DNA from: Abyssibacter sp036156195
GTDB taxonomy: Bacteria > Pseudomonadota > Gammaproteobacteria > Nevskiales > OUC007
Assembly (NCBI GenBank): GCA_036156195.1
Contig: JAYZUZ010000001.1
Coordinates: 1 to 64,000, forward strand
Direction: 5' to 3'
Length of the DNA: 64,000 nt
Made by a program: the position numbers and the translations under genes. Below, in pieces: positions 16,496 through 24,629 of this stretch. The notes below the pieces were generated by a model. That model saw nothing but the letters and a program-made list of their open reading frames with translations. It ran no database searches and was not told where the DNA came from. The first letter of the stretch is position 1. Every line of letters begins with the position of its first letter.

Positions 16496-17191
16496 TTAGG
16501 GCTGGGCGTAGGCCTGGGTATGACCGCGGATCACCACGCCGTTGAGCAGCGAAAAAACGCCGCTGTCGAAGCCGGAGACATTGAACATCGTCGAGCACGG
16601 CGCGCCACCGACATTGAGGGCGGACTCCACGCAGTTGGCGTAGTGGTGATGAGCGCCGAGCAGGTGGCCGATTTCGTGAGCGGTGGTTCTTGCTGCCGTA
16701 TCGGTGTACAGCGTGTAGAGCAACAGGTCCAGGGGTGTGGTATCGATGGCCGTCCCCACGCCGAAGGCACGATCCGCGTACTTCACGCCACCGATGCAGT
16801 CCGCCAGGCCGGCCAGGGCGCCCATATCCTTGGTAGTCAGCACGTAGACCACGTCGATCCCATCGGGCCGCACACCACCGTAATAGATCTTGGCCTCATC
16901 AATGAGGTCGGCAGCGGCTGCGCCTGTGAACTGAACGGCCTCGAAGCTGCTGGCCAGCGTAATGCCCAGCGGGCTGTAGAGTTCGGCGGCAATGGTCATG
17001 ATCGCTTCGCCACGCTGTTCAGTCACCCCGTCAAGCAGAACACGGACGTCGAGTTGAACCGGGCTGTTATCCAGGGCGATGGCCGCCGGGGTCAACGAGG
17101 TGCAGACCGGCAGGTCGCCGATCTCGATCGGTTGCGCGAGGCTGGATAGCGAGAGGGTGCAGCCGGCAAGCATGAGCAGTTTTCTGAGCAT
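16496..17191 (-). CDS. Secreted metzincin-type zinc metalloprotease
   Basis: The 231-residue protein has a Sec signal peptide (cleavage near SLAQ-PIE) and the extended zinc motif HEIGHLLGAHH, whose ligands are His172, His176 and His182 with catalytic Glu173. A methionine turn follows at CSTMF. Paired cysteines (for example in ANCVE and APCSTM) fit an exported, disulfide-bonded reprolysin-like (M12) enzyme. There is no obvious long propeptide beyond about 80 residues, and no C-terminal targeting domain. An AAGGA ribosome-binding site precedes the ATG. The substrate is unknown; extracellular protein degradation is the simplest reading. Confidence 0.85.
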   Translation of the reverse strand: MLRKLLMLAGCTLSLSSLAQPIEIGDLPVCTSLTPAAIALDNSPVQLDVRVLLDGVTEQRGEAIMTIAAELYSPLGITLASSFEAVQFTGAAAADLIDEAKIYYGGVRPDGIDVVYVLTTKDMGALAGLADCIGGVKYADRAFGVGTAIDTTPLDLLLYTLYTDTAARTTAHEIGHLLGAHHHYANCVESALNVGGAPCSTMFNVSGFDSGVFSLLNGVVIRGHTQAYAQP

Positions 17192-17292
17192 CGTCGTGTG
17201 TCCTTGTCACGGATCGGGGTACTGCGTGCCGTGGCGACGGCAGCGCGTGCTCTCGCAGCTTCGGACGTTGCTCGGGCAGCTTCAAGAGCAGC

Positions 17293-17309
17293 TTAGGTCA
17301 ATGTCCTAA
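17293..17309. promoter_or_regulatory. Inverted repeat upstream of the metzincin gene
   Basis: TTAGG and CCTAA form a perfect inverted repeat separated by seven bases, about 100 bases upstream of the protease start and just after the end of pxpC. It could be an operator for the protease gene; no regulator is assigned. Confidence 0.3.
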
Positions 17310-17356
17310 AGAGGAACCAATCGAAGAATCCGTGGCGCCGTGACTGTTGCCGAGGT

Positions 17357-18319
17357 CTAGCGGGTCTGACGCGCGTCGTGTCGCCAGCTGCGCTCGCCGG
17401 CCTCGAAACGTTGGAAGATTTGTGCGAGCGCGGCCCGCGCGGTGGCGGGGGTAACGGGTTGGAATTGCAGCATGGCACCCGGACGGAGCTGGCCCAGCCG
17501 GGGCAGGTCGGCAGTGATGACGGCACCCGGTTTAGGGTAGCCCCCGATGGTTTGGCGATCCGCCAACAGCACAATGGGCTGGCCGTCGGGCGTGATCTGG
17601 ATCGCGCCGGCGCACACGCCCTCCGAGGTCTTGGCCCCCTCCGGGCTGGGTATCGGCGGGCCGGTCAGGCGCAGGCCCATGCGGCTGGATTGCGGGGAGA
17701 TTGTGAAGCGGGCGTCGGCCAGCTGGCGACGCGCTGCCCGGCCGAACTGACGCCACTGAAAGCCTGGCAGCATGCGCAGCGTGGCGGCTTGGCCATAATC
17801 CGGCTGGAAGTGGCGTGCCAGGCTGCGAATCGGCGTGCCAATGTCCGGGTCGACAGGCAGGAAATCACCGGTCCGGAGCGGGCGGGTGTCCCTGCCATGC
17901 AGGCCTCCCAGGCCCTCGCGAGTGACCGTGGCCCGGCTGCCCAGCATGGGGCGGCTTTGCACGCCCCCGGCCAGAGCCAGATACGCGCAAAGCCCCGCTG
18001 GTTTGACGCCCACGGCAATGCGGTCGCCCGGCATCACCGCATGGCATTGCCAGGCCGGTCTGGTCCGATTGTTAATCCGCAGCGTTGCCGGTCCGGTGAC
18101 CGCCAGGGTGGTTGGGATCATGGCCTCCAATTCCAGCGGTCCCAGCGTGATCTCCACTGCGGCGGCATCGGCGGGGTTGTCGAGCAGGCAGTTGGCCCAG
18201 TCCAATGCAATCCAGTCCAGCGGCCCGCCTGTGGTGATGGCCAGGCGGTGGTGACCAAAGCGACCCCGGTCCTGGATGAGCGACCGGGGGCCTGCGGCGC
18301 GGATGAGCAGGCCGTTCAT
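17357..18319 (-). CDS. pxpC: 5-oxoprolinase subunit PxpC
   Basis: The 320-residue protein is of the biotin-dependent carboxyltransferase-like/KipA family, shown by GPRSLIQDRGRFGHH at the start, GGPLDWIALDWAN, and ADRQTIGGYPKPGAVITADL near the C-terminus. With PxpA and PxpB it forms the ATP-dependent prokaryotic 5-oxoprolinase that opens 5-oxoproline (pyroglutamate) to glutamate, a metabolite-damage repair reaction in the cytoplasm. The ATG overlaps the stop of pxpB by ATGA. It is the last gene of the pxpABC unit. Confidence 0.93.
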   Translation of the reverse strand: MNGLLIRAAGPRSLIQDRGRFGHHRLAITTGGPLDWIALDWANCLLDNPADAAAVEITLGPLELEAMIPTTLAVTGPATLRINNRTRPAWQCHAVMPGDRIAVGVKPAGLCAYLALAGGVQSRPMLGSRATVTREGLGGLHGRDTRPLRTGDFLPVDPDIGTPIRSLARHFQPDYGQAATLRMLPGFQWRQFGRAARRQLADARFTISPQSSRMGLRLTGPPIPSPEGAKTSEGVCAGAIQITPDGQPIVLLADRQTIGGYPKPGAVITADLPRLGQLRPGAMLQFQPVTPATARAALAQIFQRFEAGERSWRHDARQTR

Positions 18320-19071
18320 GCGCCGGCATCGATCTGGCCGCCCAGGGCCAGGAAGCGCTCGCGATCAATGGGCTCGAAACGCACGTTGTCCCCCATTGCG
18401 TACGGTAGGGGCGGCGTGCGCTCGGGGTCGAACAAGACCACTGGGCATCGGCCCAGTACATGCCAGCCGCCCGGAGACTCGGCCGGGTAGATGGCGGTCT
18501 GGTGCTCGGCAATGGCCACCGCACCGGCCGGGACACGCACCCGCGGCGTCGCGCGTCGGGGCTGGGCCAATCGGCTGTCCAGCCCGCCCAGATAGGCAAA
18601 GCCGGGTGCAAAGCCAATCGCGCGGACGGTGTAGTCGGCCTGGCAGTGCCAGTCGATCACGGTCTCCGGCGTCACCCCGGCCGCCGCTGCGACAGCAGAT
18701 AAATCCCAGGCGACTTCCGGGCCGTAGTACACCGGCAAGGTCACGGTTTGTGCCGTGTCGTCGATGGACGCCAATGGCTGGGCCAGTGCCTTGCGCAGCA
18801 GCCGGCGCACGGTGGACGGAGTGGCGGAGCTGGGGTCGAACAACACCAGCAGCCGGTTGCTCGAAGGCACCAGATCAATCAAGCCACGGCCCAGCGCGGC
18901 GGTTAGCGCGTCGGCAACCGCATGGGTTGCAGCGCGCACGGCCGCGGGTGCGGGATCGCGGTGGGTGGCCGACTGTGCCGCGCCGGGAGCGGGCGCGGCC
19001 GCGAGTTCGGCTATCAGGCCGCCGTCACCGGCGGCGCGAATCGGTCCGATGAGCTGTAACGCCGCGGTCAT
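18316..19071 (-). CDS. pxpB: 5-oxoprolinase subunit PxpB
   Basis: The 251-residue protein belongs to the KipI/PxpB family. It has the conserved VIDWHCQADYTVRAIGFAPG and FAYLGGLD segment, RVRVPAGAVAIAEHQTAIYP and SPGGWHVLGR. It acts with PxpC as the second half of the ATP-dependent 5-oxoprolinase. Both ends overlap its neighbours by ATGA, so the three subunits are likely made in equal amounts. The first 90 residues are alanine-rich and less conserved, as is common in high-GC members. Confidence 0.93.
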   Translation of the reverse strand: MTAALQLIGPIRAAGDGGLIAELAAAPAPGAAQSATHRDPAPAAVRAATHAVADALTAALGRGLIDLVPSSNRLLVLFDPSSATPSTVRRLLRKALAQPLASIDDTAQTVTLPVYYGPEVAWDLSAVAAAAGVTPETVIDWHCQADYTVRAIGFAPGFAYLGGLDSRLAQPRRATPRVRVPAGAVAIAEHQTAIYPAESPGGWHVLGRCPVVLFDPERTPPLPYAMGDNVRFEPIDRERFLALGGQIDAGA

Positions 19072-19778
19072 CCCGACGCCGTGAGCGCTTGGCGCACGGC
19101 CTGGGCGATGCGGGTGGCCTGCGGCGTATCGCCATGAACACAGAGGGTGTCCGCCTGCATAGCGATTCGACGACCGGATGCCGTGACCAGCCAGCCCTCG
19201 AGCAGCGTGCGCACCTGCGCAGCTGCGGCCTCGGCGCTTAACAGGGCGCCGGGCTCGGTGCGTGGCAGCAGGCGGCCATCATCGCTGTAGCCCCGGTCGG
19301 CGAATGCTTCGGTCCACAGCGACACGCCCGACGGGCTGGCGGCGGTGGCGATGGCACTGTTCTGCGACCCTGCGGGCACGACCAGCGCCAGCGCCTGCCG
19401 GGCAGCCAGGTCGGCCAGCACCTCGGCCACGGGTTCGCAGTCCAGCATGTCGTGGTACAGCGCGCCGTGTGGTTTGCAGTATCGGACGGACTGGTCGGCC
19501 GCATGGGCAATGTCCTGTAGCCCGCGAACCTGTTCGAACAGCGTGGCTTGCAGCGCTTCCTGGCTCATTGGCATCGACTGACGCCCGAAGCCCGGACGAT
19601 CCGGGTAGGACGGGTGCGCACCGATCATGACCGCATGCCGTGCCGCCAGCGCCACGGTGGCACGCATCGATTCGGCATCGCCGGCGTGCCCTCCGCAGGC
19701 CACGCTCGCCTGATCGATCAGCGGCATCAAGTGGGCGTCATCGCCGCAGCCTTCTCCCAGATCGCAGTTCAGATACAC
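19068..19778 (-). CDS. pxpA: 5-oxoprolinase subunit PxpA (LamB/YcsF family)
   Basis: The 236-residue product begins with the family signature YLNCDLGEGCGDDAHLMPLI, followed by SVACGGHAGD, GAHPSYPDRPGFGR, KPHGALYHDM and EAFADRGYSDDGRLL. LamB/YcsF proteins are the subunit A of prokaryotic 5-oxoprolinase. The start is GTG with AGGG about ten bases upstream. It is the first gene of the pxpABC operon and lies 67 bases after the PhaC-like gene, with no terminator seen between them. Confidence 0.93.
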   Translation of the reverse strand: MYLNCDLGEGCGDDAHLMPLIDQASVACGGHAGDAESMRATVALAARHAVMIGAHPSYPDRPGFGRQSMPMSQEALQATLFEQVRGLQDIAHAADQSVRYCKPHGALYHDMLDCEPVAEVLADLAARQALALVVPAGSQNSAIATAASPSGVSLWTEAFADRGYSDDGRLLPRTEPGALLSAEAAAAQVRTLLEGWLVTASGRRIAMQADTLCVHGDTPQATRIAQAVRQALTASG

Positions 19779-19845
19779 GCAAAGCCCTGGTCGTCGAGAT
19801 CGAGAACACGAAGTCTATCGCCGCCGGGCCAGGGCGTCGGCCGTG

Positions 19846-20934
19846 CTAGCTGCGCTCGGCCAGCCATTGGGTCATCGTTGGCCAAGTCTCGGTGGCGGTC
19901 TGCGTGCCGGCGAGGATGGACATGTGACCGCCGGGAATACCGAGTGCCTGGGTGTCCTGGCTGCTCACAAGGTCCAACAGGGTACGGCTGGACTGCGGCG
20001 TGACCACTGGGTCGCCCTGGCCGGCGATTAGCAAGATGCTGGCGGTGATGCGATCCAGACGGGCGTCGCTGCCGGCAATGGGTAGCCGGCCGGTGGCCAG
20101 CAGGTTGTCGCACCACAGGTGTTGCAACACGTCCTGCACCACGCCGCCAGGGTAGGCGACCATGTCATCGACGAAGGCCGAGTTGGTGGCGTGAGCGGCG
20201 ACGCGATCACGGTCCTGCAACCGGCGCAGCAGGTCCAGATGGGGGCGCAGGCTCGCCACTGGGCTGGTCATCTTGTACATCGCACTGTTCAGCCAGCCGG
20301 GCGAGCGGAACAGCCGTGGCGGCATGGCATGGGGGCGCAGCCGGCGGATGCGCCCGACCCGGCGGACCACCCGGCCAATCCGCTGTTGCTGACGACCGAC
20401 GATGCCGTTGTTGTGGTAATTGCAGGGCGCGCCGACCAGCACCAGATTGCGGATATCGGGGTCCTCGCTCCAGGCGGTATACGCATAGGCAAACAGGCCG
20501 CCAAAGCTCCAGCCGTGCAGGCTGAGCTGCCGGGTTTTGGCGTGGGCGCGCACCCGCGCCAGCAGGTCAGGCAGCAGCTTGGTGATGTAGGTGGCCAGCT
20601 GCCAGCGATCCTCGGCCGGGCCGGGGCGGCCCCAGTCCAGCAGATACACCGGAAACCCTTGCTCCAGCAGATGACGGACCAGGCTGCGATTGGGAAACAG
20701 GTCGTAAATCGACATGTTCACGGCCAATGGCGGCACGATCACGACCGGAGTCTGGTGACGCGTTGCGGTCTCCTCCAGTGGCGGATACCAACGGAGCTGG
20801 ACGATGCCTTCGCGGTGCAGCACCTGAAACGGCGTGTGTTCCGACTGGATCAGGGCGGCGGGGTTACGGATGCGGTCTCGTAAATTGCCAAGGCCGTGTT
20901 GAACCTGGCGAAATCGGGGGGCGGGTCGGGTCAT
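19846..20934 (-). CDS. PhaC-like alpha/beta hydrolase with serine nucleophile
   Basis: The 362-residue protein matches the class III polyhydroxyalkanoate synthase/PhaC-like hydrolase pattern (TPVVIVPPLAVNMSIYDLFP, LLDWGRPGPAED, and near the C-terminus LLIAGQGDPVVTP and GGHMS). The nucleophile elbow is HGWSFGG with Ser143, where true PHA synthases have cysteine (G-x-C-x-G). Asp and His of a normal triad are present. This makes hydrolysis, for example of a polyester or an acyl ester, more likely than polymerisation, though that is inference. No phaA, phaB, phaE or phasin gene is nearby. Confidence 0.75.
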   Translation of the reverse strand: MTRPAPRFRQVQHGLGNLRDRIRNPAALIQSEHTPFQVLHREGIVQLRWYPPLEETATRHQTPVVIVPPLAVNMSIYDLFPNRSLVRHLLEQGFPVYLLDWGRPGPAEDRWQLATYITKLLPDLLARVRAHAKTRQLSLHGWSFGGLFAYAYTAWSEDPDIRNLVLVGAPCNYHNNGIVGRQQQRIGRVVRRVGRIRRLRPHAMPPRLFRSPGWLNSAMYKMTSPVASLRPHLDLLRRLQDRDRVAAHATNSAFVDDMVAYPGGVVQDVLQHLWCDNLLATGRLPIAGSDARLDRITASILLIAGQGDPVVTPQSSRTLLDLVSSQDTQALGIPGGHMSILAGTQTATETWPTMTQWLAERS

Positions 20935-21001
20935 GGGGTGTCCGGGTCGGGCAGGGTGCAGAAGGGGTCAAAGGGGGGCGCCGCGCTGCAGTAGGCGCAT
21001 A

Positions 21002-21032
21002 CAACAAGGCCGGCAAGATGCCGGCCTTGTTG
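21002..21032. terminator. Hairpin after the M13 peptidase gene
   Basis: A perfect 13-bp stem (CAACAAGGCCGGC with GCCGGCCTTGTTG) and a five-base loop lie 19 bases beyond the stop of the minus-strand M13 peptidase gene. There is no T run after it on the minus strand, so termination efficiency is uncertain. Confidence 0.6.
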
Positions 21033-21050
21033 CGGGTTGTTGCCGGCGGG

Positions 21051-23099
21051 CTACCAGATTTGCACGCGGTCTTCCGGTGCCTTCCACATGCCGTCCCCGG
21101 GACGGGTGTTGAAGGCTTCATGGAAGGCTGGAATATTTTCCAGCGTGCCGTTGGCGCGGTACTCGCTGGGGGAGTGCGGATCGGACTTGATGCGTTCGAT
21201 CAATGCCTCTTCCCGGTACTTGCGAGCCCAGACCTGCGCCCAGCCGATAAACAGCCGCTGCTCCCCGGTGTAGCGGTCCAGAACCGGTGCCGGCCGGCCG
21301 TTGAGCGCCAGCTTGTAGGCCTCGTAGGCAATGCTCAGGCCGCCCAGATCGCCAATGTTCTCGCCCAGCGTGAGCTGGCCATTGACCTTGTAGCCGGGAA
21401 TCGGCTCGTAGGCGTTGTACTGCTCGATCAGCTGCTTGCCCAGGGCGTCGAAAGCCTGGCGGTCGGCGTCGGACCACCAGTTGTTGAGGTTGCCCTCGCC
21501 ATCGAACTTGGAGCCCTGATCATCAAAGCCATGACCGATTTCGTGCCCGATGACGGCACCGATACCGCCGTAGTTGATCGCGTCTTCGGCTTCGAGGTTG
21601 AAGAACGGTGGCTGCAGGATGGCGGCCGGGAAGACGATCTCATTGGCGACCGGGTTGTAATAGGCGTTTACGGTCTGCGGGGTCATGTGCCATTCGTCCG
21701 GATCGACCGGGGCGCCCAGCTTGGCGAGCTCGCGGCGTGATTCCACCAGGTTGGAGCGCACCATGTTGCCGAACAGGTCATCAGCACGGACTTCCAGCGC
21801 CGAGTAGTCCTTCCACTTGTCGGGGTAGCCGATCTTGGGCTTGAAGGTCGCCAACTTCCTCAGCGCTTCAGCCTTGGTTTCGTCGGTCATCCACTCTAGG
21901 TCCTTGATCGACTGCTCATAGGCCAGCAGCAGGTTGTCGACCAGGCGTTCCATGCGGGCCTTGGCGATGGGCGGGAAGTGCTCCGCGACGTAGATGCGAC
22001 CCAGGACTTCGCCCAGCGACTCTTCCACGACGGCCACGCCGCGCTTCCAACGCGGGCGGATCTCCGGTGTGCCGCGCAGGGTCTTGCCGTAGAAATCGAA
22101 GTCACCCTGGACGAACTCCTGGGACAGGTAGGGCGCGTAGTCGTCGATGACCTGCCACTTGAGATAGGCCTGCCACGTGGCGAGGTCGGTCTCGGCGATC
22201 AAATCGCTGGATGCCTCGAAGAAGCTGGGCTGGGCCACGACCACGGCATCGAGCTCAATACCCATCTCGGCGAGAAAGGTGGCCCAGTCGAAGTTCGGTG
22301 TCAGTTCCGCCAACTCGCTGACCGGGACCTTGTTGTAAGTCTTGGAGATGTCGCGGCTGTCGACCTTGGTCCACTGCACGCGGGCCAGCTCGGTCTCGAG
22401 GTCGAAAATGGCTTCAGCCTTCGTCGCTGCGTCCTCGATGCCGGCCAGGTTCAGCATTTTTTCGATGTGTGCGCGGTAGGCCTTGCGAATGCGGGCAAAG
22501 TCCTCGGTGTCTTCAAGGTAGTAGTCGCGGTCGGGCAGGCCGGTGCCGGACTGGACGAAGTACACCGTGTACTGGTCGGACTGCTTGGCGTCCTGCCAGA
22601 TATAAGCACCGTAAATGCCGCCGATGTTGACCAGCTGGTGATGCGCCATCAGCGTGGGCAGCTCGTCGGTAGAGGTCAGCGCATCGATGCGGCCGAATTC
22701 CTCGGCCAGCGGCTTGGCCCCCAGGGCGTTGATCGTTTCAACGTCCATGAAGCTGGTGTAGAAGTCGCCGATCTTCTGCGTATCCGAGCCGGGCTCGGCG
22801 TTGGTTGCCGCAGCGGTTTCGATAATGGTGCGCAGCTGTTGTTCTGCCCGCTCATCCAGCACGCTAAAAGCGCCGTAGTTGGAACGGTCGGCCGGGATCT
22901 CGGTTTCTTCCAGCCAGGTGCCATTGACCCAGCGGTAGAAGTCTTCCTGCGGCTTGACCGAGTCATCGAAGTGGGCGTGGACGACGCCAGACTTCAGCGG
23001 TGCCTGAGGCTGCGGTGATTCGGCGGTTTCCACCGCCTGAAAATGTGAACAGGCAGACATGCCGATGACGGCACTGCCCAGCAGTACGTGTTTGATCAC
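21051..23099 (-). CDS. M13-family (neprilysin/PepO-like) metallopeptidase lipoprotein
   Basis: The 682-residue protein has an N-terminal lipoprotein signal (GSAVIGMSAC) and the full M13 architecture. The zinc motif is HEIGH (His519, Glu520, His523) in the GHEIGHGFDDQGSKFDGEG context, the third ligand is Glu580 in ENIGDLGGL, and the substrate-binding motif NAYYNP is at about 475. The C-terminus ends in DRVQIW, close to the usual CxVW end. M13 enzymes cut oligopeptides; lipid anchoring suggests periplasmic or surface peptide degradation. The start is GTG. Length is normal for the family. Confidence 0.93.
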   Translation of the reverse strand: MIKHVLLGSAVIGMSACSHFQAVETAESPQPQAPLKSGVVHAHFDDSVKPQEDFYRWVNGTWLEETEIPADRSNYGAFSVLDERAEQQLRTIIETAAATNAEPGSDTQKIGDFYTSFMDVETINALGAKPLAEEFGRIDALTSTDELPTLMAHHQLVNIGGIYGAYIWQDAKQSDQYTVYFVQSGTGLPDRDYYLEDTEDFARIRKAYRAHIEKMLNLAGIEDAATKAEAIFDLETELARVQWTKVDSRDISKTYNKVPVSELAELTPNFDWATFLAEMGIELDAVVVAQPSFFEASSDLIAETDLATWQAYLKWQVIDDYAPYLSQEFVQGDFDFYGKTLRGTPEIRPRWKRGVAVVEESLGEVLGRIYVAEHFPPIAKARMERLVDNLLLAYEQSIKDLEWMTDETKAEALRKLATFKPKIGYPDKWKDYSALEVRADDLFGNMVRSNLVESRRELAKLGAPVDPDEWHMTPQTVNAYYNPVANEIVFPAAILQPPFFNLEAEDAINYGGIGAVIGHEIGHGFDDQGSKFDGEGNLNNWWSDADRQAFDALGKQLIEQYNAYEPIPGYKVNGQLTLGENIGDLGGLSIAYEAYKLALNGRPAPVLDRYTGEQRLFIGWAQVWARKYREEALIERIKSDPHSPSEYRANGTLENIPAFHEAFNTRPGDGMWKAPEDRVQIW

Positions 23100-23170
23100 T
23101 GATTACTCTCTTGGTGTGTCCCGCGCAGACGAGCAGCGTCTACCAATCCCCAGCGGGCCAGAAAATCCCA

Positions 23171-23194
23171 CACGGCGCGTTCACGCGCGCCGTG
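23171..23194 (-). terminator. Possible terminator of the wax-ester synthase operon
   Basis: A 9-bp perfect stem (CACGGCGCG with CGCGCCGTG, six-base loop) lies about 85 bases after the stop of the acyltransferase gene. On the minus strand it is followed by TGGGATTTTC, so a short T run starts a few bases late. The rest of this 177-base gap shows nothing recognisable. Confidence 0.45.
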
Positions 23195-23276
23195 CTGCTT
23201 GGAAAGCAGGATGCGTGACAAGCTCAGGCGGTCGCAAGCCTCTTGCCAGGCCTTCCGACGACCGACGGGTGCTTCC

Positions 23277-24629
23277 CTAGGCCAGTGTGCTCAGTCCCTC
23301 GTCCAGATAATCCAGCAGGCGCTGCATATGCGGCAGGGTGCGTCGGCAGCCGATCAGGCCGAATTCCAGGCTGTCGGCGTAGCTATTGAGCGTGATGTTC
23401 AGCGCTGCCCCGTCGATTGGGATCGACACCGGATAAACACCTTCGACAGCGGCACCATTCCAGTACAACGGCTCACGCGGGCCGGGCACGTTGGAAATGA
23501 TCACATTGAACGCCTGCCAGCCGGGATTGATGCCTAACGCCATGTTGGCGCCGTGTGCGGCCATCACCGTGGTCATGTAGGCGAGGATCTCGCCCTGGCT
23601 GAGCCGGGAGAACCGCTGCTTGCTCTGGTTGACCGATCGCACGGTGGTGTCCAGTCGCTCTAGCGGATCGTCCAGATGTGTGGCCAGATTGGCGAGAATC
23701 ATCGCCACCTGGTTGCCGCCGTCCGAATCATCGCGGCGCATCGAGACAGGCACCATGGCCACCAAGGGCTTGTCGGGCAGCTCGCCAAGCTCCAGCAGGT
23801 AGCGCCGCAGCGCCGAACCACACATGGCCAGTACAACATCGTTGATGGTGGCCTCATGACGGTCGGCTGCTGCACGGATGCGTGCCATGGCGTACGACTG
23901 GGCGGCGAAACGACGACTGCCCGAGATGCGTTGATTGAACAGGCTGCGAGGCGCCTGGAAGACTGAGACATAGTCCGGGTCGGTCTTGCGGGCCCGGATG
24001 GATCGCAGCACTTCCAGGGCCACGGTCTTGGCCGATCCGGCATGCCGACGAAACTGCGAGGCGGCATCGGCCAGTGCGGTGAGTGCGGTGGTGCTCTGTT
24101 CCGGCGCTGCCGCGTCGCGCAAGCGCGGGGGTACTGCCCAGGGGGCGACGACTTCGGCCTGCGGGTCGGTGGAGGTGACGCGCTGCATCAGCTTCATTGC
24201 AGCCACGCCATCGACCAGCGCATGGTGCACCTTGATGTACAGGGCGATGCGGCCATCCTGCACGCCCTCGATGACATAGGCCTCCCACAGCGGTTTGCTG
24301 CGATCCAGCAGGGCCGAATGCAGCTTGGACACCAGGGCCAGCAGCTCACGGATGCGGCCGGGCTCGGGCAGTGACAGGTGGTAAACATGCGACTCCACAT
24401 CGAACTCTTCGTCGCGGGTCCAGCACCAGACGCCTGCCCGGCGATGCAGTCGCTGATTGAATGGGGGTTCGGGTTGCTGATAGGCCAGCATGTCGCGCAG
24501 CAGGGTCTGGGCGTAGTCAGGGCCGGCATCTGTCGGGGGGCGCGCCAGAATGAGGCCGCCCACATGCATGGGCTGGTTACGTCGCTCCAGCAGCAAAAAG
24601 CCCAGGTCCATGGGGTTGACGGGTGTCAC
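23277..24629 (-). CDS. Wax ester synthase/diacylglycerol acyltransferase (WS/DGAT)
   Basis: The 450-residue protein is a WS/DGAT-family O-acyltransferase. It has the start PMDLGFLLLERRNQPMHVGG, the catalytic HHxxxDG motif (His135, His136, Asp140, Gly141), NDVVLAMCGSALRRYL and the ISNVPGPREPLYWNGA motif near the C-terminus. It esterifies an acyl-CoA to a long-chain alcohol or diacylglycerol to make storage neutral lipids at the inner membrane. The GTG start overlaps the stop of the acyl-CoA synthetase gene (GTGA), so substrate activation and ester synthesis are coupled. Confidence 0.93.
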   Translation of the reverse strand: MTPVNPMDLGFLLLERRNQPMHVGGLILARPPTDAGPDYAQTLLRDMLAYQQPEPPFNQRLHRRAGVWCWTRDEEFDVESHVYHLSLPEPGRIRELLALVSKLHSALLDRSKPLWEAYVIEGVQDGRIALYIKVHHALVDGVAAMKLMQRVTSTDPQAEVVAPWAVPPRLRDAAAPEQSTTALTALADAASQFRRHAGSAKTVALEVLRSIRARKTDPDYVSVFQAPRSLFNQRISGSRRFAAQSYAMARIRAAADRHEATINDVVLAMCGSALRRYLLELGELPDKPLVAMVPVSMRRDDSDGGNQVAMILANLATHLDDPLERLDTTVRSVNQSKQRFSRLSQGEILAYMTTVMAAHGANMALGINPGWQAFNVIISNVPGPREPLYWNGAAVEGVYPVSIPIDGAALNITLNSYADSLEFGLIGCRRTLPHMQRLLDYLDEGLSTLA

